From assembly GCA_948099385.1 (NCBI GenBank), contig CANUEZ040000068.1:1837001-1901000 (forward strand): DNA of 64,000 bases, in the 5' to 3' direction. Shown piece after piece: positions 23,997-33,626 of the stretch (within the stretch, counting starts at the first letter, position 1; every line of letters starts with the position of its first letter). The translations under genes and the position numbers were made by a program. This stretch comes from Fasciola hepatica. Taxonomy: Eukaryota; Platyhelminthes; Trematoda; Plagiorchiida; Fasciolidae. Under the pieces are notes generated by a model that was given only the letters and a program-made list of their open reading frames with translations, searched no databases and was not told where the DNA came from.

Positions 23997-24375
23997 TGTT
24001 ACGAACGTTTGAGCAATGCGTAGCCAAATTCGCAACGGATCCCGAAATCAGAAGGCGATTATCCGTGATAATTCTACGATACTAGATTATTAAAATAAAC
24101 AATGACATAAACAATATACAAACCTCAATAATACGATCACAAAGACTCAACAACGAGAAACCGAATAGCAGCGTGTGAGCAGACAGCACGTGCGTCACGC
24201 AGGTCCTGAACAAGGATGTGCCAAAATAGCGCTCTGGGCGCGAACAAACAACAACTGGTCCAGAAAAACAACCAGTTCGTAAAGACAAGTCAACAGTGTA
24301 TGGAAATGAGTGATGTTGGGAAAAAACACTGAATCGCGAGGGAAAAAGGGGGATTTTCCACGACCGGCTGTTACA
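23997..24375 (-). repeat. BEL-L 5' LTR (379 bp)
   Basis: The promoter-side LTR, apparently identical to 17,281-17,659. The leader to Gag is 42 bp (23,955-23,996). The LTR shares short blocks with the BEL-s LTR (for example GCGTAGCCAA and ACAAACCTCAA against ACGAACCTCAA), which makes the two families sisters. Confidence 0.95.
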
Positions 24376-24380
24376 GTTAC

Positions 24381-25356
24381 TGCCTCTAGTTGGGCACATC
24401 ACATGTTGAGTCCATCCTCCTAAACGAATGCTGGTCAAGAAGTGTATTAAGTGATGCGGAGCTTTCAAAGTGGACCAACGTATGCCTGGTGCGTTAAAGT
24501 CGCCGGCCACCAGTTTTGGGCCGGGTATGTCCGCAACAACGTTTAACGCCTCTATGATAGGCAGAAAGTCGTTTTGACTACTATTCGGGGGGCGGTAGAT
24601 GCAACTAACAATGAAGTCAGAACATCCTGTAGTGACCTGTAGCCAAACTGAATCCGGCAAGTTATCGAGTATGGGGTGCTGAAATATTTTCGCTCGCATG
24701 TTTTGTCTTACATATATAAGACAGCCTCCCCCTCTCTGAGTGAGTCTATTTTTCCTGAAAGCTTGGTATCCGGTGATAGCGATATCCTCGTTTGGAGTGT
24801 TGTCTGTCAACCAGGTTTCGGTAATTAAAATAAGGTCGTAATCAGACGCGAGCAGTAATATACGCAGCATTCGCATCTTATTCACTATTGAGCGTGTATT
24901 CAGCATAAACAATGAGAACTGTTTAGTGGAGTCAAGGTTAACGTTAAAATCTTTATAGGATTCCGAAATTGCATTTGCTGAAGGCGGATCGGATGACGCA
25001 ATCATTATTCCTTGAGATGGAGTAGTCGGTAATGTGGATGGTGAAATAAGCTGAGTAGAAACACCTGGCGTGGCAGTCAGCTTGGTTGTTAAGCTAAGCT
25101 GGGTGTGGCTAGTACTGATGAGATTCGTTAGATTGGAAGGATGTCGGCGGTTGGTAAGTCTACTTAGCGCGGAACAACACCGCGAAAGATCACTATCGAG
25201 TGCTTTACTATTGGTAGATACTGGTGGCTGGGGCGTAGAAATATGAGGAGGGAGGGTTAAGTAGCTGTTAAGTGGGAAAGAAAAAGGACGTGTAGCAGCC
25301 TCAGGTATCTTGGCACCTGCCTTAATACGGGCGGTAACACAGGTGCCCTCTTGACA
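24381..25356 (-). pseudogene. LINE-B2 ORF2, N-terminus and endonuclease
   Basis: The 5' part of ORF2, cut by BEL-L. A serine, threonine and proline-rich leader leads into the apurinic-type endonuclease (LFMLNTRSIVNKMRMLRI; ITETWLTDN; GGGCLIYVRQN; LVAGDFNAPGIRW; GGWTQHVMCPTRGSN). The frame is open from the codon after the ORF1 TGA, with the first methionine at 25,003-25,005. There is therefore no upstream ATG to start ORF2 before that point in this frame. Confidence 0.85.
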
Positions 25357-26937
25357 TCAGTAATTTGATGGGCTGTAACCTGGAGGGGGAATGTGAAATG
25401 GAAGTGGGATATACGGGTGTTGGTTGGCGTAGAGACTGGGAGGTCGTGGGTACTGTTGTAAGTGGCCTGCGGTAGAAAAGGGATTCAGGGTGGGTGAGAT
25501 ATGTGAACGATAAAAGGAAAGAGATTCATGTGAGAAAATATTACTTAGGCTACGATAGAAGTTATGTAGAACACTAAAGTAATCGTTTGGTATGAATGGT
25601 GGCGTTGTTGAAGAGACCCGGAGGTTAGTTGTACCAGCCTGATGAGGATGATAACCAGGTGAAGAGAACGCGATACTGGGTGGAATGTACGGTGCAACTA
25701 GTGGTTGGTGGTTTGGATTGGGGAGATAGGTCTTGAATGACGTTTTCTTGTCCATTGTTGCACTCCGTGTTGCCTCGCTTGGGGTCCTTAGCCGTTGGGA
25801 GTGTGGCTTGATGAGTGAGTTAGGATTGACCGTAGTGTCAACAACGTGCAGTCCACCTAGTAATGATGTTTTCGCTAGTTTGGGGGATGGCCTAGGCACC
25901 GTAGATTGCCGAGTGGCTATTGGAGCCGAGTGGAGAGATGGCAAAGAAGAATTTGGGGTGACTCCGCTGATGGGTTGAGGATTTCTGGGTATGGCTGTTA
26001 AGCCAGTTAGGCGGTTCGCATCGTCATCGATCGTGGCCGATATTTCGGTGATAGGTAATGGTGGAATCGAGTTAGTCAGCACAAGAGAGGACAGCTTGCC
26101 AGGGGTAAACTCTATGCTTCTTGGTTTCTTAGGCGCTGGCTGGTGAGGTGACGTTGAACTGGATATATCTAAATCGACGTCAAACATATGGGATCGATGT
26201 TCTGGTGAACATGAAGCCGAATTGATATTGCATGCATTTTGCGCATCGTCAGACTGAGAAGAAGCGGATAGTTGAGGGCGGACAATTTTTGACGAAGCTG
26301 AATGCGTGCTGGTGGACCTGGCGAATTCCCTTTGTAATGGGGTTTTGTCGGCAGCAATTTTAATGTTCTTGAACGGGGATCTCAAAGCGACGGTGGATTG
26401 GCTCTTAATGAATTGTTTAGCGGGTTCCTCTTCAAGAAATTTGAACAACACTGGACAGGATTTGCGTTGAATGTTCTTTCGTAGCCGAAAGCACTGGCAG
26501 GGGTGGTGTGCCATATTAATAGAACTTAGAAGGTTATGTTTTACTTTCTCAACAGGGATTTTGTCGGGAATATTAAATACCACAGCATTTTTTGAGTTAC
26601 TGATTCTTCGAACTATTTCTGAGGCAATGGCGTCTATGAAACGCCCAGCCATGACTAGGTCTAGGGTTGACGGATTTGTTGGAGGGTCAGAGATATACGT
26701 GAGCGGAATTAGCTTGGATAGGGTCGTATCAATCAAAGAAATGTGGCTACTGAGATTAAGAAGATTGTGTTCTATGGTCTCTGCCCTTTTGTTTGCCCCT
26801 CCAAATACATCGGTCAGGCTAACGGAACAAGGATTCAGTGGGAGTTTTGCGACTTTCGACTTGGCGAGTACTTTTGGTCGGATGTTGGTACGACCAACCA
26901 GTGAGGATGCGGTTTGTCTAGCCGGTAGTTTGGGCAT
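25357..26937 (-). CDS. LINE-B2 ORF1 protein
   Basis: 526 codons, MPKLPARQ to SPSNY, fully open. Residues about 45-75 look like a short coiled coil (IEHNLLNLSSHISLIDTTL). Residues about 115-180 resemble an RNA-recognition fold (NAVVFNIPDKIPVEKVKHNL; CPVLFKFLEEEPAKQFI). The rest is low-complexity, rich in Ser, Pro and Thr, with a proline/tyrosine-rich end. This matches what is expected of an ORF1 RNA chaperone in CR1/Jockey LINEs. It ends TAC TGA TGT, in the same frame as the ORF2 that follows. The function is inferred from position and composition. Confidence 0.75.
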   Translation of the reverse strand: MPKLPARQTASSLVGRTNIRPKVLAKSKVAKLPLNPCSVSLTDVFGGANKRAETIEHNLLNLSSHISLIDTTLSKLIPLTYISDPPTNPSTLDLVMAGRFIDAIASEIVRRISNSKNAVVFNIPDKIPVEKVKHNLLSSINMAHHPCQCFRLRKNIQRKSCPVLFKFLEEEPAKQFIKSQSTVALRSPFKNIKIAADKTPLQREFARSTSTHSASSKIVRPQLSASSQSDDAQNACNINSASCSPEHRSHMFDVDLDISSSTSPHQPAPKKPRSIEFTPGKLSSLVLTNSIPPLPITEISATIDDDANRLTGLTAIPRNPQPISGVTPNSSLPSLHSAPIATRQSTVPRPSPKLAKTSLLGGLHVVDTTVNPNSLIKPHSQRLRTPSEATRSATMDKKTSFKTYLPNPNHQPLVAPYIPPSIAFSSPGYHPHQAGTTNLRVSSTTPPFIPNDYFSVLHNFYRSLSNIFSHESLSFYRSHISPTLNPFSTAGHLQQYPRPPSLYANQHPYIPLPFHIPPPGYSPSNY

Positions 26938-26975
26938 TGCAACACTGACCGCGATTGCACCAGAGAGCTAAATAC

Positions 26976-27952
26976 ACAGAGTAGTCTTACGTTCCCCAAT
27001 CATCCGTGCCCATTTCTGCCAGCACTTACTGCAGCACTCCATGTTAAGTCCGGCGCAGCATGGATTCCTAAGAAAAGATCTTGTCTGACCAATCTCTTGT
27101 GCTTCCTAGATGAAGTAACTCGACGACTGGACGAAGGTAAGAAAGTTGAGGTATGCTGTTCCAGCTTTAGCAAGGCGTTCGACTCCGTTAACCATCGTCT
27201 TTTGCTATGCAAGATGGGGACATTCGGCAAAGGTGGGCCAGTATTTAGGTGGCTGGAGGACTTCCTCTCCTGCAGGACGTTTCACGTCAAAGTGGGGGAC
27301 AGGTGCTCCAGTTTGGTGAACGTCACCAGTGATGTACCTCAGGGATCCGTCCTAGGCCCGGTCCTATTCTTGTTATTTGGTAATGGCCTGGCATCCGCTC
27401 TTCAATCGCCCAGCTTTATTTTTGCGGATGATGTGACGATTGTTGGATCTAAGGGTAGGGCGGACATGGGCAGGGAAATAGGTACCGTCCTGAACTGGGC
27501 ATACAAATGGGACTTACCTCTGAACGCTCAAAAAAGCCACTTGTTGTCAAGGCCAACAGAGAGCATAACTGTTGCTCATGATCAAGGGCTGTTCACCGTA
27601 GAGACAGTCAGTAGGGTTGAAGACCTTGGGGTCATCATGAACAGCGACTTCAAATGGTCGGAGCAGTGCAACGCTGCTGCGCATAAGGCTCGTGGGGAGC
27701 TCTTTAGGCAGCGATCAGCCTTGTCTTGCCGGCTGCCGGAGATGTTCGTACCTATTTACATGGCTGTAGTACGACCTCACTTAGATGGTGGTGTGCAGGC
27801 TTGGTCACTCTTCTATAAAAAGGACGCCGCCTGCCTAGAGAAAGCCCAACGTCTCGCCACACGAATGGTTGAAAAGCAGAGGGGTAAGACTTACGAGCAG
27901 AGACTCTGTGACCTGAATCTTTTCTCGTTGGAAAGGGGGAGACATCGAGGGG
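26976..27952 (+). mobile_element. LINE-A segment 3: RT catalytic core
   Basis: This continues the RT left off at 12,843. The first stretch (IIRAHFCQHLLQHSMLSPAQHGF) is in one frame. A one-base change in an A-run near 27,080 shifts to the main frame (from 27,097). That frame carries the CCSSFSKAFDSVNHRLL motif, SDVPQGSVLGPVLFLLF, the catalytic FIFADDVTIVG, and the C-terminal VVRPHLDGGVQAW and AQRLATRMVEKQRG. The segment breaks at FSLERGRHRG, exactly where BEL-s2 has inserted, and reading picks up at 32,056. Confidence 0.85.
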
Positions 27953-28311
27953 TGTAAGTCGAATCTCGCAAATCGAGCAACGCGTAGCCAATTCAAACGA
28001 ATCCCAAAACCAGAACAAGATTGATTCGTAGTTTCTACGTTACTAAATTGAAATACACAAAGGATACAAATATATACGAACCTCAAGTATGCGGCCAAAT
28101 AGACTTCACAGTAAAACCCAAAGGTCCAAAGCCCCGTGGCTCAAGCACGACAGTCAGAAACGGTTCAAGGCCAAATTCAAATGTCTCACATGGATAAACA
28201 AACGTGAAAATGTGTGGTGTATGAGCGAGCTTTCCAAGATAATGTTAAATATAGTCAAATTCACAAAGCACGTTGAACATTTAGAAGGATTTTCAGTATT
28301 CGTTCGTTACA
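27953..28311 (-). repeat. BEL-s2 3' LTR (359 bp)
   Basis: TG...CA ends; followed on the right by the CCGCCGGCC polypurine-side sequence, as in BEL-s1. Confidence 0.93.
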
Positions 28312-29177
28312 CCGCCGGCCAAAATCCTTCCGCGAAAATGGCTGTCTAAGGTTCAGGAAGGGGTCATGATTCTCACCCTATCTACCTTTACCTTATTGTC
28401 AGTGCCTGTGGATACTAACTTCCTGTGTTATCTGAACGTGAAACAGGTTTTTGCCGTAGTCATCATCGCACAATCCATAAGGAATCAATTCCAAATCCCG
28501 CTGCACAACTTGAGATTGACATATTCATCAGGAAACCGGCGCATATAGTCAGACGCACGATGAAGATGAAGGCTTCGCAGAGTGAAGTGTTTCGCCGCAC
28601 GAAATAAGTCTAAGCATCACAAGCAGTAACCCATTGCAGCAACTGGTTAGACTAATTTTGTTTACAAGCTTGAGCGCAGAAGTTGAACGCAGGTGCAACG
28701 CCTAATGAGATATCGCGTAAAATTGACAGGTCACGAACCAGTGTAATTACATAAAATTAACGCACCGAATCTTCCGAAAGAAATGAAAACCGGTTTCTGA
28801 TTATTAATAAATTTCGAAAACAAGTGTACGGCGGACAGTATCGAAATACACATGAACACGGAGATTGATCGAAAACTGGAATCTATCAGAGTATTTCAAA
28901 GTTTTTCTGTGCACAAAATATGTGACAATCAATATTGTATAAAATGTAAATAAATGTTCTTCTTTAAAGATAATAATAGTTTCACAATGTGCTCGCAGCT
29001 AGTGTGCCTCACCTGAACTGTTCAAGTGAAATACTGGTGAATTTCTCCTCTTCGCCTATGTGCACGCTAGATAGAAACTGGAACTAAGTACATTTGCAAC
29101 CTTTCAGAAAAAATGGGTCCAGTTGATTAGTTGTAGGGCATGAAATGCAATAAAGTGCTAAGTAACTTGGAGCGAGG
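28312..29177 (-). other. BEL-s2 internal 3' untranslated region
   Basis: Non-coding and nearly identical to the matching interval of BEL-s1, with scattered single-base differences. No integrase sequence is present. Confidence 0.7.
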
Positions 29178-30743
29178 CTATCTGCGAGCTACTTTGTCTT
29201 TTGTATGTGGTTTCGAGCTCGAATCATCAACATTTTTCTCGCTGTTTCCTGCTACGAGTGGATTAACTCTCTGATGTCTCGAACACGTTCTTCGTTTCTT
29301 CCGTTTCCTGTAATGTAACACAACTGTAGGATCTGTCCAATAGGCAAGGCTCAGTTCGGCGGTGGTGCAGTTCTCTTTTAGCATTCGTGCTACCTTGAAA
29401 CCCAATACCAGTGCAGTCGTTTTGAGCTCGTTTAGGGATACTGACTTCAGCTCAGCAATTTTTGTTTTGGCAAAGGGTACTTTGTTTCGCCGCCGGCCAT
29501 GCAGTTCCACCCAGGTACCGTACACTGTCACTGGGTCGGCAAATTTCAAGCTGCTTTGGGTGACCTGCTGGTGTCCTTTTTTGAGATATTTCAAAAGCCT
29601 CCGGGCAACTTCTCCTTTTCTCAATAAGTGACTTGACGGTGGTCTCTCGGGTATAGCAACTTCATGTTGCCCACTGTGAAGTCCCGTCTTTGAATTCGCC
29701 ATCGAAAGCGCCGACTGATCCTTCGAGTGAACTTCGCTTTCCTGAGATGAACCGTTGGATTCAATATCGAAAGGCTGATCGTGTTCTACAGAGGCACTTC
29801 TTTCAGCAACATTTGAGCAATTTATTGATGCCGATTGTTGAAGTTCACTCGTCAGGGGTCCGAGAAGTGTCCAGCCTAGTATCGTTCGCGTAGCGAATGG
29901 TTCTTTTCGATTGCTTATGCTCTGTTCAAGCACCCAGTGAGCCTCTGGTACATTGCATCCAATTAGTATGTCGACGTGGTGGCTAGAAACTTCTTCGAAC
30001 TCTATGTCCCTGAGATGAGACCATCTCCTGGCGATCGATCTAACAGAGTCGACTGGTCTCATTGGCAAGCTGTCTATTGCAAAAGCTTCCGGAATTTCTA
30101 CGGTCCCCTCATCAGATAAAGACGTTAACTGCAGGGTCAGCCTCTTAGAATTGCTAACATGACCCCCTGCAATCGTGCTGATAGTGAGCGAGGTAGGCTC
30201 GCCTACTAGTTCACAGCTTTCTACAAGCTCGCGAGTAATCAGCGAGGTATCCGACCCCGTGTCCAAAAATGCATTGACCCTCCTCAGTCCTTTAGGTGTC
30301 ACGATACCGACAGGTACGATGCCTAATCTTTCCGGTTTGAAATCATCATGTCCCGTTGAACAGACAATTTTGGGTTCATCTGGCTGAATAGGTCTATTGT
30401 TGAGAAGGCCATGCAGTAACGAGTGATGATTACCCAAGCATCCGTCTTGGTTGCATTTCACTCTTAAGCTGCATTCAAAGGCTCGATGAGAGTTGTTCAA
30501 ACACATAAAGCATGAGCCAATCCTTTTTACCGCGCACCACCGATCGGGTACACTCATCCCATGAAAGGTCGGACAATCTGGTAACCGATGCAGGGAGTTG
30601 CATAGCTTGCATTCAGCTGACCTCTCGGGTTCTTGACTTATCATGTGCATGTTAGCCAAAGACTGGGTTTGGTTACAGTCCTTCTCCACAATTCGAGATG
30701 TTGGTTCCCTTCGCGCCAGTCTGCAACTTTCGCGTACGATTTG
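29178..30743 (-). pseudogene. BEL-s2 zinc knuckle, protease and RNase H remnant
   Basis: Same architecture as 3,602-5,218: two knuckles, protease motif FLDTGSDTSLI, BEL linker, then the RNase H scrap without RT. One base change creates a TAG at 29,178-29,180, so this copy ends KDKVARR, 17 codons earlier than BEL-s1. The first methionine is at 30,689. The frame continues from Gag across the same TGA. Confidence 0.82.
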
Positions 30744-31658
30744 TCAAAATCGGCTGTTGGCGATACGGGATTGACGACCTATGAACTCCGTCAAATCGTT
30801 GAACGTAGATTCCCGCTCAAGCATATTTATTTTTTCAGCTTCCTCTGCCCATCGGCTCTGTAAATCAATAGATAGACATCGGACAATGCATTCCTGTGTG
30901 TGCAATGCATTCAGATCAGACTGGTATCCTAAGTGCTCCAGTGCTATACTGCAATTCTGCATTTTTATCACCAAACTCGACAGTGATTCAGCCTTGCCCT
31001 CAGTCCTTTTCGCCTCCAATAAAACACTATCAATTAGGCTTCTGGCCACCTCGAATGGTTGTCCAAACAAATCTTTCAGGATTCTGCGCGCCCTGATGTA
31101 CCCCATCGGTGGATCAAGCATCGCGCAGCCTTCGATTGCACTTTTGGCTCTCCCACGACAGTAATGTAATAAATACAAAAACCTTTGACCAGGATCTGCA
31201 ACTTTGCACTCAACAAAATTTTCGAACTGTTTCATGAATATACAGTATTGCTCGGGGTGCCCGTCGAAGTGGGACAGCTCCACTCTCGGCAGGTCAAGAG
31301 CCAAAACCTCGGTAGTTTCAGGCTGTCTCAAGGGTTTATATTCGTCGATCACAGTGCCTTTTCGATGTTGACATTGTGAACTACGTGGACTCTTTGCTGG
31401 CTCTCTGAGACCAGTTCCTTGTGTAAGGGGCTCTGCTTCCTTTCTGGCTAACCGCAGCTCGTTTTCTGATTCTATTACTCGCATTCTATAAGTACTAATA
31501 TCGTCAAACGCATCGCGGTTAGAAATATATGACCTGGCACTGACAGAGCTAGTAAACTTAGTATTATCTAGAGAATCAATAACACCCGAACCATCCCCAG
31601 AGACTTGCCGAGTTATTTCCTGTTGTCTCAAAATGTCCTTGCTTCCTCGTCTGGGCAT
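30744..31658 (-). CDS. gag: BEL-s2 Gag protein
   Basis: 304 codons from MPRRGSKD (ATG at 31,656-31,658) to NSRF, closed by the same TGA as in BEL-s1. It differs from BEL-s1 Gag at only a few residues in the N-terminal third (for example RDAFDD against RNAFDE). A fully open Gag in both copies would fit a family that supplies its own capsid but borrows RT and integrase. Confidence 0.85.
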   Translation of the reverse strand: MPRRGSKDILRQQEITRQVSGDGSGVIDSLDNTKFTSSVSARSYISNRDAFDDISTYRMRVIESENELRLARKEAEPLTQGTGLREPAKSPRSSQCQHRKGTVIDEYKPLRQPETTEVLALDLPRVELSHFDGHPEQYCIFMKQFENFVECKVADPGQRFLYLLHYCRGRAKSAIEGCAMLDPPMGYIRARRILKDLFGQPFEVARSLIDSVLLEAKRTEGKAESLSSLVIKMQNCSIALEHLGYQSDLNALHTQECIVRCLSIDLQSRWAEEAEKINMLERESTFNDLTEFIGRQSRIANSRF

Positions 31659-31696
31659 TTCCAATGAGTTTTCTTGTCCAGGTTCCACTTGAGTAC

Positions 31697-32055
31697 TGTA
31701 AGTCGAATCTCGCAAATCGAGCAACGCGTAGCCAATTCAAACGAATCCCAAAACCAGAACAAGATTGATTCGTAGTTTCTACGTTACTAAATTGAAATAC
31801 ACAAAGGATACAAATATATACGAACCTCAAGTATGCGGCCAAATAGACTTCACAGTAAAACCCAAAGGTCCAAAGCCCCGTGGCTCAAGCACGACAGTCA
31901 GAAACGGTTCAAGGCCAAATTCAAATGTCTCACATGGATAAACAAACGTGAAAATGTGTGGTGTATGAGCGAGCTTTCCAAGATAATGTTAAATATAGTC
32001 AAATTCACAAAGCACGTTGAACATTTAGAAGGATTTTCAGTATTCGTTCGTTACA
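31697..32055 (-). repeat. BEL-s2 5' LTR (359 bp)
   Basis: Promoter-side LTR, apparently identical to 27,953-28,311. It ends GTTACA and then the TSD AGGGG. Confidence 0.93.
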
Positions 32056-32621
32056 AGGGGATCTCATAGAAACGTTCAAGGTAATGCAGGGCTTTTCTGG
32101 CCTTAGACCAGATAGTCTATTCCAAGTGGCCGTAGACTCCAGAACAAGGGGACATGAAAAGAAGTTGATAAAAGCCCGATCTAGGTTCATGGCCAGATAG
32201 CACTTCTTCATCAACAGGGTAGTGAACAGCTGGAACGGTCTGCGTGGTGGAATGGCAGATCTGCAGGCAGTTCAATCCTTCAAAGGTGCCCTAGGTAGCA
32301 AGTGGTACGAGCTATTTCCTCGTAGTGAAACTTTAGTTTATAAACTAGATGGATGACAGGTAGCACTGTGGTCCTTCTGGAGTATGTTTCAACAGACTTT
32401 CCCCCTCATTGCATACAGTCTCAGTGAAGGCTCACGATGCGTAATGTCTCTCGCAGTTGATGTGCGATGAGGTTTTCCGTTTCCCTCTCACTTTTAGCGG
32501 GGATTCAACGGAATACACTCGGCAGTGGTGGGTGCATAACTGGTGCGCATACCATGGAAGGACTTCTGGACGCTCGATTTGCCGCGGCCATTATCTGTCC
32601 TGGGCAAACTGAACTGAACTG
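32056..32621 (+). mobile_element. LINE-A segment 4: RT C-terminus and 3' UTR
   Basis: Directly after the BEL-s2 TSD the LINE-A frame resumes with LIETFKVMQGFSGLRPDSLF and VVNSWNGLRGGMADLQAVQS, the usual C-terminal end of a CR1 RT. One nonsense codon lies near 32,198. The protein ends around 32,358. A short 3' UTR follows, closing with a CTGAACTGAACTGAA tail at about 32,607-32,621, a short-repeat tail as in other CR1-type LINEs. Confidence 0.8.
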
Positions 32622-33626
32622 AAATTGTGGCGTGCCGCAAAGCTCCGCGCTAGGACCCCTGTTGTTTCTATTGTTTGTAAATGACCTACCACCGACCGTT
32701 CGATCCCAATGCCTTATCTACGCCGATGATCTCAAGATCTGGGGCACCATTCGATCGGCAGAGGATCGCGAGATACTACAGGAGGATCTTCAGGCCCTCG
32801 TCAATTGGTCGACCACCTGGGGTCTACCGATAAACGTGGACAAATGCGCTAGAATGAGGATTGGTGGCCCCAATGATACTTCCGGCTACTGCCTCGGGAG
32901 TATCGTACTCCGTCACACGCAGGAGGAAAAGGACCTCGGAGTTGTTATCACCAACAGTCTGAAGACAAGAACACACTGAGAGAGCTTGCGCCTCAGCGTG
33001 GAGGATACTTGGTTCCATTCGCCGTTCATTTGGGCCTCTACCCCTGGACACTTTTCGACTGCTGTGTCTCGCATGTACGTACTCGCTTGGAATATGGTGG
33101 TCCGGCTGTCTACCCGTGCGCGGAGGCGGAAGTAGCCAAACTGGAACGAGTGCAACGTGCTGCCACACGCCTCGTGGCCGGACTGCGTGGGTTCAGCTAT
33201 AAGGAAGGCCTGGAAGTCACCGAGTTGTTTCCCGTTGCCTATCGACGTCATCGAGGCGAACTCGTCTGTGCTAGGTGAATAATCCGTGGTGAGTTGGGCC
33301 GGGAACTACAGTCGGAATTCCCGCTCAGGAACAACGATCGTACCGGAGGACACACCCTGACGCTTCGTAAGGTGCACTTCACTGGCCTACCGGCCATCCA
33401 TCGATTGTCATGGAGAGTGACCAATCTCTGGAACGCTCTACCGACCGAGGTGGTGGAAGAGAAAAACGAGACACTGTTTAAGAGGAAGTTGTACCAGACC
33501 CTGAAGGATTATTGGTGGAGCACCGACATCTAGCCGAGTCAACAGATTACGATGCGATGGGGCTCATACGGGATGACTTCCCACTGCCCCCCTTTACCCG
33601 AAGACTGAAGACTGAGCTGGACTGAC
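32622..33626 (+). mobile_element. LINE-C1: 5'-truncated CR1-like LINE
   Basis: Only the second half of the RT is present. It starts at GVPQSSALGPLLFLLFVND, has the catalytic LIYADDLKIWG, and breaks frame at 32,977 (TGA) and again near 33,280. The C-terminal pieces are VRTRLEYGGPAVYPCA, ERVQRAATRLVAGLRG and RVTNLWNALPTEVVEE. The 3' end carries a GACTGAAGACTGA tail. About 780 bp recur at 35,704-36,550 with the same frame breaks. Confidence 0.82.

Larger units (their letters stand above)
17281..24375 (-). mobile_element. BEL-L: full-length BEL/Pao LTR retrotransposon
   Basis: A 7,095-bp element on the minus strand with 379-bp LTRs at 17,281-17,659 and 23,997-24,375. It is flanked by the TSD GTTAC at 17,276-17,280 and 24,376-24,380. 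As read, the two LTRs have no difference, so the insertion is very young. The single gag-pol frame (18,759-23,954) carries Gag, zinc knuckles, protease, RT, RNase H and integrase, interrupted by one TAG. It sits in the endonuclease domain of LINE-B2; removing it and one TSD restores that domain's continuity. The 1.1-kb 3' internal region contains a solo LTR of the same family. Confidence 0.95.
12844..26975 (-). mobile_element. LINE-B2: CR1/Jockey-type LINE with ORF1 and ORF2
   Basis: A minus-strand LINE of about 7.0 kb once BEL-L (17,281-24,375) is discounted. The 3' tail (AAT)n is at 12,844-12,864 on the plus strand, and the 3' UTR is about 2.2 kb. ORF2 is split between 15,030-17,280 and 24,381-25,356. 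ORF1 lies at 25,357-26,937, so this is the more complete LINE-B copy. It interrupts the RT domain of LINE-A, whose reading resumes near 26,990. I could not identify a TSD, and the right end is uncertain by about 20 bases. Confidence 0.75.
27953..32055 (-). mobile_element. BEL-s2: second copy of the internally deleted BEL/Pao element
   Basis: 4,103 bp, the same length as BEL-s1. LTRs are at 27,953-28,311 and 31,697-32,055, and the TSD AGGGG lies at 27,948-27,952 and 32,056-32,060. The LTRs appear identical to each other. Both carry family-internal variants that BEL-s1 lacks (for example GGCTCAAGC instead of GGCTTAAGC). The two copies are therefore separate insertions from closely related source elements. 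It sits in the RT C-terminal region of LINE-A. Confidence 0.93.
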
